Source of the DNA: JAQSWP01 sp050185515
GTDB taxonomy: Bacteria > Pseudomonadota > Alphaproteobacteria > Reyranellales > JAQSWP01
Length of the DNA stretch: 15,205 nucleotides
Direction: 5' to 3'
Assembly: GCA_050185515.1 (NCBI GenBank)
Contig: JBFWZG010000084.1
Span: 1 to 15,205, forward strand
Under the pieces are notes generated by a model. It made no database searches, had not been told where the DNA came from, and worked only from the letters and a program-made list of their open reading frames with translations. The translations under genes and the position numbers were made by a program. Below are positions 1-7,994 of this stretch, one piece after another. Position 1 is the stretch's first letter. Each line of letters begins with the position of its first letter.

Positions 1-56
1 CCGACGTTCATCGCCTTGCTGACGCGCTCGACACCGATGCCGAAATAGCCTTTCAT
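1..56 (-). CDS. TrmH/SpoU-family RNA methyltransferase, N-terminal fragment
   Basis: Only the first 18 codons lie in the window; the gene runs off the left edge. The start is ATG at 56-54, with a purine-rich GGGAGGG ribosome site just upstream on the minus strand. The peptide begins MKGYFGIGVERVSKAMNVG, which resembles the opening of a SpoU/TrmH-type RNA 2'-O-methyltransferase subgroup (typically M(K/R)GYFGIGVE-x-(I/V)SK-x-MN). Such SPOUT enzymes methylate tRNA or rRNA riboses in the cytoplasm with S-adenosylmethionine. The catalytic motifs lie outside the window, so the call rests on the N-terminal signature alone. It diverges from the methyltransferase gene on the plus strand with 39 bases between the starts. 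Confidence 0.6.
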   Translation of the reverse strand, partial: MKGYFGIGVERVSKAMNV

Positions 57-95
57 GCCGCCCTCCCGGACCCGCTTTATCGTTCCCGCCCCGCC

Positions 96-1370
96 ATGAC
101 AAGCCACAGCGACCGACCCCATGGCGATGCCCGCGACGCGGCGGTGCAGGCGCAGTACGAGGCACTGCCCTATCCGGCCCGCGATCCGCGCGACGAGAAG
201 AAGCGGCTGGTGGTCGGTTCGCCCAGCCAGGCGATCGAGATCGACCACTACCTGTTCGCCGGCCGGCGCGACTGGTCGCGACCGTTCCGCGCCCTGATCG
301 CCGGCGGCGGCACCGGCGATGCCTGCATAATGCTGGCCCAGCAGCTGGCCGATCTCGGCTGCCCGGCCGAACTGCACTACCTCGATCTTTCGCAGGCGGC
401 GCGGGCGGTGGCGGAGGCGCGCGCCGCCATACGCGGCCTGAGCGGCATCACCTTCCATACCGGCTCGCTGCTCGACGTCGCCGCCAGCGTCGGCGGACGC
501 TTCGACTACATCGACTGCACCGGCGTGCTGCACCATCTTGCCGATCCCGAGGCCGGGCTGCGGGCGCTGGCGGGCGTGCTGGCGGAGGAGGGTGGCCTCG
601 GCATCATGGTTTACGGGCGGCACGGGCGCACCGGCGTCTACGAAATGCAGGACGCGCTGCGCCTTCTGGCCCCGCCGGAACTGGACGTGGCCGAGCGGGT
701 CCGGCTCGCCCGCCGCCTGCTCGAGGCGCTGCCGCCGACCAACTGGTTCAAGCGCAACCCGTTCCTGTCCGATCACCTGCGGGGCGGCGACGCCGGTCTG
801 TTCGACCTGCTGCTGCATGCCCGCGATCGCGCCTACGACGTGCCGCAACTGGCCGCACTTGTCGCCTCGGCCGGGCTGCGGATCGCGGCCTTCATCGAGC
901 CGGTGCGCTACGACCCGGACACGTACGTCGCCGATCCGGCGCTGCGACGGCGCGCCGCCGAACTGCCCTGGCTGGAACGGGCGGCCCTGGCCGAGCAGTT
1001 GGCCGGCAATCTGACGACCCATACCGTCTACCTGACCTGGCCCGGCCGGTTGCCCGCCTGCATCGCCCGCGCCGATGGCCCGCGGGCCGTGCCGGTGCTG
1101 CGCGAACTGGACGGCGCCACCCTGGCGGCCTCGGTGCGCAAGGCCGGCGCCCTGAGCGGCGATCTCGACGGGGTGAAATGGCGCGCCGCGCTGCCGCCGC
1201 TGGCCGGCGCCATCCTGACGCGCTGCGACGGCAGGCGCTCGCTGGGCGACATTCACGACGAATTGCGGAAGCTGGATTCCTCGCTCGACTGGGAGCGTTT
1301 CAAGCGCCAGTTCGATCAGGTCTTTGCCGTCTTCAATTCCGCCAACCGCATGCTGTTGCGTACCGCCTGA
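96..1370 (+). CDS. Class I SAM-dependent methyltransferase with C-terminal extension
   Basis: A 424-residue cytoplasmic protein. Residues 66-75 (ALIAGGGTGD) form the glycine-rich SAM-binding motif I, D97 in LHYLDLS is the acidic residue expected to hold the SAM ribose, and FDYIDCTGVLHHLADP is the post-motif region of class I methyltransferases. The region before motif I (VQAQYEALPYPARDPRDE) is typical of a subgroup I associate with Rhodospirillales. The last roughly 65 residues (ILTRCDGRRSLGDIHDEL onward) resemble the small helical or winged 'DG-R-(T/S)-L' modules appended to some methyltransferases, possibly for substrate recognition. The substrate is unknown. I see no clear Shine-Dalgarno sequence before ATG 96, so the true start may lie slightly downstream. 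A DMT permease starts 10 bases after the stop, suggesting cotranscription. Confidence 0.8.
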   Translation: MTSHSDRPHGDARDAAVQAQYEALPYPARDPRDEKKRLVVGSPSQAIEIDHYLFAGRRDWSRPFRALIAGGGTGDACIMLAQQLADLGCPAELHYLDLSQAARAVAEARAAIRGLSGITFHTGSLLDVAASVGGRFDYIDCTGVLHHLADPEAGLRALAGVLAEEGGLGIMVYGRHGRTGVYEMQDALRLLAPPELDVAERVRLARRLLEALPPTNWFKRNPFLSDHLRGGDAGLFDLLLHARDRAYDVPQLAALVASAGLRIAAFIEPVRYDPDTYVADPALRRRAAELPWLERAALAEQLAGNLTTHTVYLTWPGRLPACIARADGPRAVPVLRELDGATLAASVRKAGALSGDLDGVKWRAALPPLAGAILTRCDGRRSLGDIHDELRKLDSSLDWERFKRQFDQVFAVFNSANRMLLRTA

Positions 1371-1380
1371 AATCACTCAC

Positions 1381-2316
1381 ATGAACAATTCGCCGCTTGC
1401 CGTCGCCGTGGCCGCGACCATCGCCTGGGCCGTGCTGCTGGTCGCCACGCGCCTGGTGCTGATCCGCTTCGAGATCAACGCCTGGGGCTTCACCCTGGTG
1501 CAACTGCTGACCGGGGGTCTCGCCATGATGGCGTTCGGCCGCCGGGCGACGATCGCCTGGGCTTCGCTGCTGTCGCCGTCGATCTGGGCCTATGGCGCGC
1601 TGCGGGTCGTCAGCGCCGGCGCCTCCTCCGCCGCCCTGCTCTACGTGACGGTGATGCAGGACACGCTGCTGGCGTCGATGAACGTGCCGCTGGCGGCGCT
1701 GGTGCTTGTGCTGGTCACGCGCCGGCCGCTGCCGGGCGGGCAGGTGCTGGCGCACGGCATTATGATCGCCGGCATCGCCACCATGGCCTTCTCCCTGCCC
1801 GGCGGGCTGCTCAACCCGGCGGTGCTGCTGGAAGTGATCGCCGAATGTGCCGTGGTCGCCTCGACCCTGCTGATCGAGCGCCATCCGGAGAACCGGCGCG
1901 ACGACGTGAAGGCGCGCTGCCTGTTCACCGGCACGGTGCTGATGGTTACGGCGGCCATGTTCATCGCCGCCTGGGCCCTGTCGGGGGCGCTCGGCATCAG
2001 CGTCGGCAGCAACGCGCTGGCCTTCGGCGATTTCGGCCAGCTCTTCGCCTCCACCGAACTGCTGATCGCCGGCGCCCTGGCGGGCGTTCTGCTGCGCGGG
2101 CCGACCATGTATCTGGCGCTGCTGGCGGTGCGGCTGGCGGGCACCCAGACCTATCTGGCGACGCTGGCGCTGCTGCCCTTCGCCTGCCTGGTGTTCGAGG
2201 CCGGCTGCGCTTTGGCCGGCTGGCTGCCCTGGCCGACATTGGGGCCGGCCGAAATCGTTTCCGGCCTGCTGGTGATCGGCGGCTCGCTGCTGCTCGTGCG
2301 GCTGCGCTCGCGTTAA
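1381..2316 (+). CDS. DMT-superfamily (EamA-like) 10-TM permease
   Basis: A 311-residue inner-membrane protein. About ten hydrophobic segments can be read along its length, from AVAVAATIAWAVLLVATRLV near the N-terminus to the final IVSGLLVIGGSLLLV, in two halves of five as in drug/metabolite transporters. Family members usually export or import small metabolites; the substrate cannot be read from sequence. I chose ATG 1381 because an earlier in-frame ATG at 1324 lies inside the upstream methyltransferase gene and encodes a non-hydrophobic, unconvincing extension. There is no strong ribosome site and the gap to the upstream stop is 10 bases, so translation is probably coupled. It might export a product of the upstream methyltransferase, but this is inference. 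Similarity to canonical EamA repeats is weak, so the superfamily call is moderate. Confidence 0.65.
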   Translation: MNNSPLAVAVAATIAWAVLLVATRLVLIRFEINAWGFTLVQLLTGGLAMMAFGRRATIAWASLLSPSIWAYGALRVVSAGASSAALLYVTVMQDTLLASMNVPLAALVLVLVTRRPLPGGQVLAHGIMIAGIATMAFSLPGGLLNPAVLLEVIAECAVVASTLLIERHPENRRDDVKARCLFTGTVLMVTAAMFIAAWALSGALGISVGSNALAFGDFGQLFASTELLIAGALAGVLLRGPTMYLALLAVRLAGTQTYLATLALLPFACLVFEAGCALAGWLPWPTLGPAEIVSGLLVIGGSLLLVRLRSR

Positions 2317-2390
2317 GAACCGGGAACGCCGGCCGGAGGGACAGGCTGGGCGCCCTTCGCGACAGCCCGGGGATGCTGCGGTGCGGGACG

Positions 2391-2419
2391 TTGACTCGGC
2401 ATGGGCCGGCCCGCATAAA
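2391..2419 (+). promoter_or_regulatory. Candidate sigma70 promoter for scoAB
   Basis: TTGACT at 2391-2396 (5 of 6 to the -35 consensus) is followed after exactly 17 bases by CATAAA at 2414-2419 (4 of 6 to the -10 consensus). It lies in the 143-base gap between the permease stop and scoA, about 40 bases before the scoA start. This suggests scoAB has its own transcription start. Confidence 0.55.
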
Positions 2420-2459
2420 AGGCCGACCCACGGCAATTTTCCGCAGACAAGGAAACGAG

Positions 2460-3161
2460 ATGGCGAAGAAGGTCTATTCCGACGCCAAGGCGGCGCTCGA
2501 CGGGCTGGTGTTCGACGGCATGATGGTGATGGCCGGCGGCTTCGGCCTGTGCGGCATTCCCGAGAAGCTGATCGATGCGCTGCGCAACACCGGGGTCAAG
2601 AATCTGACCTGCGTCTCCAACAATGCCGGCGTCGACGGATTCGGCCTCGGCCTGCTGCTGGAAACGCGCCAGATCAAGAAGATGATCTCGTCCTATGTCG
2701 GCGAGAACAAGATCTTCGCCCAGCAGTATCTCGCGGGCGAACTGGAGCTGGAGTTCAACCCGCAGGGCACGCTGGCCGAGCGCATCCGCGCCGGCGGCGC
2801 CGGCATACCCGCCTTCTTCACCAAGACCGGCGTCGGCACGCTGGTGGCGGAAGGCAAGGACGTGCGCGAGTTCGACGGCGAAAAATACGTCATGGAGCGC
2901 GGGCTGGTCGCCGACCTGTCGCTGGTCAAGGCGTGGAAGGGCGACAAGGCCGGCAATCTCGTGTTCCGCAAGGCCGCGCGCAACTTCAACCCGATGATGG
3001 CGACCGCCGGCAAGAAGACCGTGGCCGAGGTCGAGATCCTGGTCGAGCCCGGCGAGATCGATCCCGACCACATCCACACCCCGGGCATCTACGTCGATCG
3101 CATCATTCTCGGCACGCCGTACGAGAAGCGCATCGAGAAGCGCACCACGCGCAAGATCTGA
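2460..3161 (+). CDS. scoA: 3-oxoacid CoA-transferase subunit A
   Basis: A 233-residue alpha subunit of succinyl-CoA:3-ketoacid CoA-transferase, which moves CoA from succinyl-CoA to acetoacetate or a related 3-oxoacid in ketone-body and short-chain acid use. Residues 19-34 (DGMMVMAGGFGLCGIP) match the CoA-transferase signature 1 pattern exactly. Length and the ending (GIYVDRIILGTPYEKRIEKRT) are typical of ScoA. ATG 2460 is preceded by AAGGAAACGAG as ribosome site; longer in-frame extensions upstream run through the permease gene in another frame and are shadows. scoB follows after 26 bases, with the pair forming the expected A-B heteromer. Acetoacetate-type use versus the related 3-oxoadipate transferase (PcaIJ) cannot be fully settled, but residue style favours ScoAB. 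Confidence 0.93.
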   Translation: MAKKVYSDAKAALDGLVFDGMMVMAGGFGLCGIPEKLIDALRNTGVKNLTCVSNNAGVDGFGLGLLLETRQIKKMISSYVGENKIFAQQYLAGELELEFNPQGTLAERIRAGGAGIPAFFTKTGVGTLVAEGKDVREFDGEKYVMERGLVADLSLVKAWKGDKAGNLVFRKAARNFNPMMATAGKKTVAEVEILVEPGEIDPDHIHTPGIYVDRIILGTPYEKRIEKRTTRKI

Positions 3162-3187
3162 ACCGATCAGCAGAGGAGGACATCGTC

Positions 3188-3841
3188 ATGGCCTGGACCC
3201 GCGAACAGATGGCCGCCCGCGCCGCCAAGGAGCTGCAGGACGGTTTCTACGTCAATCTCGGCATCGGCATTCCGACCCTGGTGTCGAACTACATTCCCGA
3301 AGGCATGCATGTCGTGCTGCAAAGCGAGAACGGCATGCTGGGCATGGGCCCGTACCCGCTCGACAACGAGGTCGATCCCGACATCATCAACGCCGGCAAG
3401 GAGACCGTCAGCGAGTTGCCGGACACGTCGTATTTCAGCAGCGCCGACAGCTTCGCCATGATTCGCGGCGGGCATATCGACCTGTCGATCCTGGGCGCCA
3501 TGGAAGTGGCGGAGAACGGCGACCTGGCCAACTGGATGATCCCCGGCAAGATGGTCAAGGGCATGGGCGGGGCGATGGACCTGGTCGCCGGCGTCAAGAA
3601 GGTCATCGTGGTGATGGAACACACGTCGAAGGACGGCGCCTCCAAGTTGCTGAAATCCTGCTCCCTGCCGCTGACCGGCGCCAATGTGGTCGACATGGTC
3701 GTGAGCGAGCTGGGCGTCTTCACCATCGACAAGAAGGGCAAGCCTGGCGTGACGCTGATCGAACTGGCCGACGGGGTCAGCGTCGATCAGGTCAAAAAGT
3801 CGACCGAAGCGTCGCTGACGGTGAAGCCCGGCCTGGCCTGA
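3188..3841 (+). CDS. scoB: 3-oxoacid CoA-transferase subunit B
   Basis: A 217-residue beta subunit of the same CoA-transferase. LQSENG at residues 44-49 is CoA-transferase signature 2, and E47 is the glutamate that forms the gamma-glutamyl-CoA thioester in the ping-pong mechanism. The following GMLGMGPYP and the N-terminal NLGIGIPTLVSNY are standard for ScoB. A clear AGGAGG ribosome site lies 9 bases before ATG 3188. It is cotranscribed with scoA; no terminator is visible in the 155 bases before cydA, so read-through into the oxidase operon is possible. Confidence 0.94.
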   Translation: MAWTREQMAARAAKELQDGFYVNLGIGIPTLVSNYIPEGMHVVLQSENGMLGMGPYPLDNEVDPDIINAGKETVSELPDTSYFSSADSFAMIRGGHIDLSILGAMEVAENGDLANWMIPGKMVKGMGGAMDLVAGVKKVIVVMEHTSKDGASKLLKSCSLPLTGANVVDMVVSELGVFTIDKKGKPGVTLIELADGVSVDQVKKSTEASLTVKPGLA

Positions 3842-3996
3842 ACCAAGCCCCGGCTGCGACGTTGCGTCCGATGGGACAAGATGGCGTCGTGCGGCCATAG
3901 CCAAAGACACCTAGATTGAGGCTTGAGTTGGCGGACAGGTGAGCCGCCGCATCCGCATGGCCGCCGGCCGCAATCCGGCGACGACGGAGGAAGCCG

Positions 3997-5427
3997 ATGG
4001 AGCAGGACCTCGCTCTCAACCTGGCGCGTTTCCAGTTCGCCTTCACCGTCGTATGGCACTTCCTGTTTCCCGCTTTCACCATCGGCCTGGCGAGCTATCT
4101 CGCCGTCCTCGAAGGCCTGTGGCTGCTGACGAGGCGCGAGCACTACCTCGATCTCTTCAAGTACTGGCTGAAGATATTCGCCGTCGCCTTCGCCATGGGC
4201 GTGGTGTCGGGCATCGTCATGTCCTACCAGTTCGGCACCAACTGGTCGGTATTCTCCGACCGCACGGCGCCGGTGCTGGGCCCGCTGCTGGGCTACGAGG
4301 TGCTGACGGCGTTCTTCCTCGAGGCCGGCTTCCTCGGTGTCATGCTGTTCGGGTTGAACCGCGTCGGCCCGAAGCTGCATTTTCTCGCCACCTGCCTGGT
4401 GGCGATCGGCACGCTGATCTCGGCGTTCTGGATCCTGGCGGCGAACTCCTGGATGCAGACGCCGGCCGGCCATATCGTCACCGCCGACGGCTTCTTCCAT
4501 CCCGACGACTGGCTGGAGATCATCTTCAACCCGTCCTTTCCCTATCGTTTCGTGCACACGGTGATCGCCGCCTACCTGACCACGGCGATGATCGTCGGCG
4601 CGGTCGGCGCCTGGCATTTGCTGCGCGGACCGGCGACCCAGCATGCGCGCACCATGTTCTCGATGGCGATGTGGATGGCCGCTCTGGTGGCGCCGGCGCA
4701 GCTGGTGGTCGGCGACATGCACGGGCTCAACACGCTGCAGCACCAGCCGGCCAAGGTGGCGGCGATGGAAGGCCATTTCGAAACCCGCGCCGGCCAGCCG
4801 CTGATCCTGTTCGGCTGGCCCGACATGAAGGCCGAGGAGACACGGCACGCCATCGAGATTCCGAAGCTCGGCAGCCTGATCCTGGCGCATGATCCGGACG
4901 CGACGATCCGCGGGCTGAAGGATTTTCCGCGCGAGGACCGGCCGACCAACGTGCCGCTGGTGTTCTGGTCGTTCCGCATCATGGTCGGGCTCGGCCTGCT
5001 GATGATCGCGCTTGGCGTCGCCGGCCTGGCGCTGCGCTGGGTCGGCAAGCTCTACACGATGCGGCCGTTCCTCGCCTGGGCGGTGGCGATGGCGCCGTCC
5101 GGACCGATCGCCGCCACCGCCGGCTGGATCGTGACCGAGGCCGGTCGCCAGCCCTTCACGGTCTATGGCCTGATGCGCACGGCCGACAGCGTCTCGCCCA
5201 TCGCTGCACCTGCGGTGGCGACATCGCTGGTGGCCTTCATCGTGGTCTACTTCGTCGTGTTCGGCGCCGGCATCTGGTACCTGGTGCGCCTGTTCGCCCG
5301 CCCGCCGCATCCGCACGAGGAAGGGCCGAAGCGCGGCGAGCCGACACGCGCGGCGGGCATCACGCCAGCCCCGGCCATGGTCGGCGATGCGCCCGGCCCG
5401 GTCGGCGGCAGGAGGGCCACGCCATGA
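3997..5427 (+). CDS. cydA: Cytochrome bd-type quinol oxidase subunit I (CioA-like)
   Basis: A 476-residue multi-pass membrane subunit carrying the haems and quinol site of a bd-type terminal oxidase. Expected ligands are present: H21 (WHFLFP), H187 (RFVHT) and M329 (FWSFRIMVG), equal to E. coli H19, H186 and M393. Acidic residues E101 and E109 sit in GYEVLTAFFLEAGF. The conserved K and E of the Q loop are kept (QPAKVAAMEG). H187 to M329 spans 142 residues against about 207 in E. coli, so this is a short-Q-loop, cyanide-insensitive (CIO) type. The usual GRQPW motif reads GRQPF (residues 383-387). The C-terminal ~40 residues are a proline-rich hydrophilic tail. A GGAGGAA ribosome site precedes ATG 3997. 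The stop overlaps the cydB start by 4 bases. I found no convincing promoter or FNR box in the 155-base leader. Confidence 0.95.
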   Translation: MEQDLALNLARFQFAFTVVWHFLFPAFTIGLASYLAVLEGLWLLTRREHYLDLFKYWLKIFAVAFAMGVVSGIVMSYQFGTNWSVFSDRTAPVLGPLLGYEVLTAFFLEAGFLGVMLFGLNRVGPKLHFLATCLVAIGTLISAFWILAANSWMQTPAGHIVTADGFFHPDDWLEIIFNPSFPYRFVHTVIAAYLTTAMIVGAVGAWHLLRGPATQHARTMFSMAMWMAALVAPAQLVVGDMHGLNTLQHQPAKVAAMEGHFETRAGQPLILFGWPDMKAEETRHAIEIPKLGSLILAHDPDATIRGLKDFPREDRPTNVPLVFWSFRIMVGLGLLMIALGVAGLALRWVGKLYTMRPFLAWAVAMAPSGPIAATAGWIVTEAGRQPFTVYGLMRTADSVSPIAAPAVATSLVAFIVVYFVVFGAGIWYLVRLFARPPHPHEEGPKRGEPTRAAGITPAPAMVGDAPGPVGGRRATP

Positions 5428-6431
5428 TCGATCTCACTCTGATCTGGGCGCTGCTGATCGCCACCGCGGTGTTCCTTTACGTGGCGCTGGACGGCTTCGA
5501 CCTCGGCGTCGGCATTCTCTTTCCCTTCATGCCCGAGCGCGCCGATCGCGACGTCATGGTCAATACCGTGGCGCCGGTATGGGACGGCAACGAGACCTGG
5601 CTGGTGCTGGGCGGCGGCGGGCTGTTCGCCGTCTTTCCGCTGGCCTACGCCACCATCCTGCCGGCGCTCTACATGCCGCTGATCCTGATGCTGCTGGCGC
5701 TGGTGTTCCGTGGCGTCGCCTTCGAGTTCCGCTTCAAGGCCGATACCGACCGCGGCAGGATCCTGTGGGACGTTGCCTTCGCCGGCGGCAGCTACGTGGC
5801 GACGCTGACCCAGGGCATTGCGCTGGGCGCGCTGGTGCAGGGCATCGAGGTCGCCAATCGCGCCTATGCCGGCGGCTGGTGGGACTGGCTGACGCCGTTC
5901 TCGCTGCTGACCGGCGTGGCGCTGGTCGCGGGCTACGGTCTGCTGGGCGCGGGCTGGCTGATCTGGAAGACCGAGGGCGCGTTGCAGGCCCGGGTGCGCG
6001 GCTTCACCAGAGTGCTTGCCGTGGCAACGCTGGGGTTCATCGCGCTGATCAGCCTGATCATGCCGTTCCTGCAGGAGGGCTTCTACCAGCGCTGGCTGAC
6101 CCTGCCCAACATGCTCTATGCGGCGCCGGTGCCTGTGCTGGTGGTGCTGCTGGCCTGGCGCATGTTCGCCACGCTGGCGCGCGACAACCACGCCACGCCG
6201 TTCCTCTGTGCTCTGGGCCTGTTCGCGCTGTCCTATCTCGGGCTCGGCATCAGCCTCTATCCCATGATCGTGCCGCCTTCGATCACCATCTGGGACGCCG
6301 CCACCGTGCGCAGCAGCCAGATCTTCCTGCTGGTCGGCGCCGCGGTGCTGGTGCCGGTGATCCTGGCCTATACCGGCTACGTCTACTGGCTGTTCCGCGG
6401 CAAGGTCACGCGCGACAGCGGCTATCACTGA
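5424..6431 (+). CDS. cydB: Cytochrome bd-type quinol oxidase subunit II (CioB-like)
   Basis: A 335-residue membrane partner of CydA. The N-terminus has LDGFDLGVGILFPF (residues 22-35), followed by WDGNETWLVLGGGGLFAVFP and LPALYMPLILMLLALVFRGVAFEFR, all hallmark CydB motifs; about eight to nine hydrophobic segments follow. Subunit II has no haem axial ligands in the well-studied enzymes but is essential for assembly. Its ATG overlaps the cydA stop (ATGA, 5424-5427), indicating translational coupling. A 34-codon DUF2474 gene starts 10 bases downstream. Confidence 0.95.
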   Translation: MIDLTLIWALLIATAVFLYVALDGFDLGVGILFPFMPERADRDVMVNTVAPVWDGNETWLVLGGGGLFAVFPLAYATILPALYMPLILMLLALVFRGVAFEFRFKADTDRGRILWDVAFAGGSYVATLTQGIALGALVQGIEVANRAYAGGWWDWLTPFSLLTGVALVAGYGLLGAGWLIWKTEGALQARVRGFTRVLAVATLGFIALISLIMPFLQEGFYQRWLTLPNMLYAAPVPVLVVLLAWRMFATLARDNHATPFLCALGLFALSYLGLGISLYPMIVPPSITIWDAATVRSSQIFLLVGAAVLVPVILAYTGYVYWLFRGKVTRDSGYH

Positions 6432-6441
6432 GGGCGCTGCG

Positions 6442-6546
6442 ATGCGCGAGGGCTGGCGCCGGCTGCTCTGGTTCGTCGGTCTGTGGGCGGCCGGCGTCGC
6501 CGCGGTCGCGGCGGTGGCCTACGCGATAAGGCTGGCCATTCTCTGA
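6442..6546 (+). CDS. DUF2474-type small membrane peptide of the bd oxidase operon
   Basis: A 34-residue peptide starting MREGWRRLLWFVGLW, with one transmembrane segment at about residues 10-30 flanked by positive residues (R2, R6, R7 before; R30 after). The arginine-rich start plus LLWFVGLWAAG is the pattern of DUF2474 proteins, tiny proteins encoded after CIO-type cydAB. By position and size it is the counterpart of CydX, the small subunit stabilising E. coli cytochrome bd-I, though it is a separate family and the role here is inferred. GAGGGC at 6429-6434, overlapping the cydB stop, serves as ribosome site 7 bases before ATG 6442. The gene is below normal gene-finder length limits. Confidence 0.82.
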   Translation: MREGWRRLLWFVGLWAAGVAAVAAVAYAIRLAIL

Positions 6547-6608
6547 CGCATGCAGGCGCGCGGCGCTGGCGTTGCAGCGCGCCGGGCAGTAGGGTGCGGA
6601 ACCGCGCC

Positions 6609-7535
6609 ATGCCCGCCCGCTTCAAGGAAAGATTCGACGCCCTCTCCCCCAATATGCGCGGGGCGCTGTGGCTGATCGCGGGCAGCATCTGCTTCACCGG
6701 CGTCGGCGTGCTCATCAAGCTGCTCGGGCGCGAGCTCGACAGCATCCAGATCGCCTTCTTCCGCTGCGTCTTCGGCACGCTCTTCGTGCTGCCTCTCATC
6801 GGCCGGCAGAAATTCGCCGCCCTGCGGTCGAAGCGCCATGCCGGGCATTTCTGGCGCGCCGCGCTGGGCACCGTGTCGATGGTGATCGGTTTCTACGCGC
6901 TGACGCATCTGACGCTGGCGGCGGTGACCTCGATTTCCTTCACCACGCCGCTGTTCGTCATCGTCGTCGCCGTGCTGTTCCTGGGCGAGAAGGTGCGCTG
7001 GCGACGCTGGACCGCCACGGCCGTGGGCTTCATCGGCGTGCTGGTGATGATGCGGCCGGGGCAGGGCGATCTCGATCCGGTGCTGCTTGTGGCGCTGTTC
7101 GGCGCGGCACTGACGGCGGTCGCGGTGTGCCTGGTGAAAAGCCTCACCGGCAGCGAGAGCAGCCGCGCCATGCTGGTGCTGTTCACCTTGTGGTCGACCG
7201 CGTTCCTGCTCGGCCCGGCCATCTATGTCTGGCGCGATCCCTCGCTGTGGGCGTGGATCATGGCGGCGACGATGGGTCTGCTGGCGACCATCGGCCAGTT
7301 CTTCGTCATCCGCGCCTATACCGAGGGCGAGGCCACGGTGATCTCGCCCTTCGACTATCTGCGACTGCCGCTGTCGGTGGCGGCCGGCGCCTGGATCTTC
7401 GCCGAGGCGCCGAGCTGGTGGACCCTGGCCGGCGCGCTGATCATCGTCGCCTCGACGCTGTACATCGCCCGCCGCGAGGCGCAGCTCGGCAAGCCGGTCA
7501 TTCCGGAAGTAAAATCGGAAAAGGCCCGTCCCTAG
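6609..7535 (+). CDS. EamA/DMT-family transporter
   Basis: A 308-residue inner-membrane protein with about ten hydrophobic segments in two EamA-type halves. Recognisable elements are RGALWLIAGSICFTGVGVLIK in TM1, AFFRCVFG in TM2, YALTHLTLAAVTSISFTTPLFVIVVAVLFLGEKVRWRRW across TM4-TM5 of the first half, and the second-half counterpart IRAYTEGEATVISPFDYLRLPLSVAAGAWIFAE. Such proteins move small metabolites, often as exporters; the substrate is not evident. I chose ATG 6609 because the longer frame (from 6483) runs through the DUF2474 gene and a GC-rich hairpin. It ends 16 bases from the stop of the convergent YkvA gene, with no terminator between them. It is separate in function from the oxidase operon although on the same strand. 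Confidence 0.88.
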   Translation: MPARFKERFDALSPNMRGALWLIAGSICFTGVGVLIKLLGRELDSIQIAFFRCVFGTLFVLPLIGRQKFAALRSKRHAGHFWRAALGTVSMVIGFYALTHLTLAAVTSISFTTPLFVIVVAVLFLGEKVRWRRWTATAVGFIGVLVMMRPGQGDLDPVLLVALFGAALTAVAVCLVKSLTGSESSRAMLVLFTLWSTAFLLGPAIYVWRDPSLWAWIMAATMGLLATIGQFFVIRAYTEGEATVISPFDYLRLPLSVAAGAWIFAEAPSWWTLAGALIIVASTLYIARREAQLGKPVIPEVKSEKARP

Positions 7536-7551
7536 AGAATGCGATCCCGCG

Positions 7552-7950
7552 CTAGGCCGAAGGCGAGGACGCTGGCGTTTCGTTCGCCGGTTCGTCGCGC
7601 AGCCGCGCCAGCATCGCGCGGGCGCGATCGCGATGGGCGTCCTTGATGTGGCCGGAAACCGTCTGCGCCGCCAGCAGCAGCACGGTCGCGTCGTCGGTGA
7701 AGCCCAGCCCGGCGATGAAATCGGGAATGAAGTCGGTCGGCACGATGAAATACGCCAGCGCGCCCAGCAGCACGCCGCGCACCCGCATCGGCGTCGCCGG
7801 ATCGCGGGCGGCGTAGTACGCCGACACCGCTTCGTCGGCGAAGGGAATGCGGGCGGCCACGTTTCCCAGCTTGCGCCAGAAACCGCGCTCCACAGTGGTC
7901 TCGTCGCGCCGCATCTTCTGCGGGTCGACGGCGGGCAGGGTCTCGCTCAT
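7552..7950 (-). CDS. YkvA/DUF1232 family protein
   Basis: A 132-residue protein. Residues 67-84 (YFIVPTDFIPDFIAGLGF, then TDD) are the conserved core of DUF1232, also called YkvA, a short helical region thought to associate with the membrane. Its biochemical role is not established. The N-terminal ~25 residues are polar and the C-terminus is a low-complexity Ala/Ser/Pro/Glu tail. The stop faces that of the EamA transporter, and its start diverges from the HSD10-like dehydrogenase gene across 113 bases that hold an inverted repeat. Confidence 0.87.
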   Translation of the reverse strand: MSETLPAVDPQKMRRDETTVERGFWRKLGNVAARIPFADEAVSAYYAARDPATPMRVRGVLLGALAYFIVPTDFIPDFIAGLGFTDDATVLLLAAQTVSGHIKDAHRDRARAMLARLRDEPANETPASSPSA

Positions 7951-7994
7951 GGCCTCAATATGGGCCCGGTTTCCCGTCGCTCAATAGGGCTATT

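Noticed and set aside
3842..3996. FNR/ANR-type box or sigma70 promoter before cydA
   Set aside because: TTGAG occurs twice as a direct repeat (3916-3927 region) but no TTGAT-N4-ATCAA dyad is present, and no -35/-10 pair with acceptable spacing was found.
3787..5316. Long minus-strand open frame (509 codons) over cydA
   Set aside because: It is antisense to a fully motif-supported CydA. Its translation is dominated by Arg, His, Gln, Asp and Gly, the usual composition of GC-rich shadow frames.
5247..6428. Long minus-strand open frame (393 codons) over cydB
   Set aside because: Antisense shadow with low-complexity His/Gln/Arg-rich composition; the plus-strand CydB has all family motifs.
6555..6583. 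GGCGCGC/GCGCGCC hairpin after the DUF2474 gene as a terminator
   Set aside because: The arms are real (7 bp, 15-base loop) but no T-tract follows, so it does not qualify as a rho-independent terminator.
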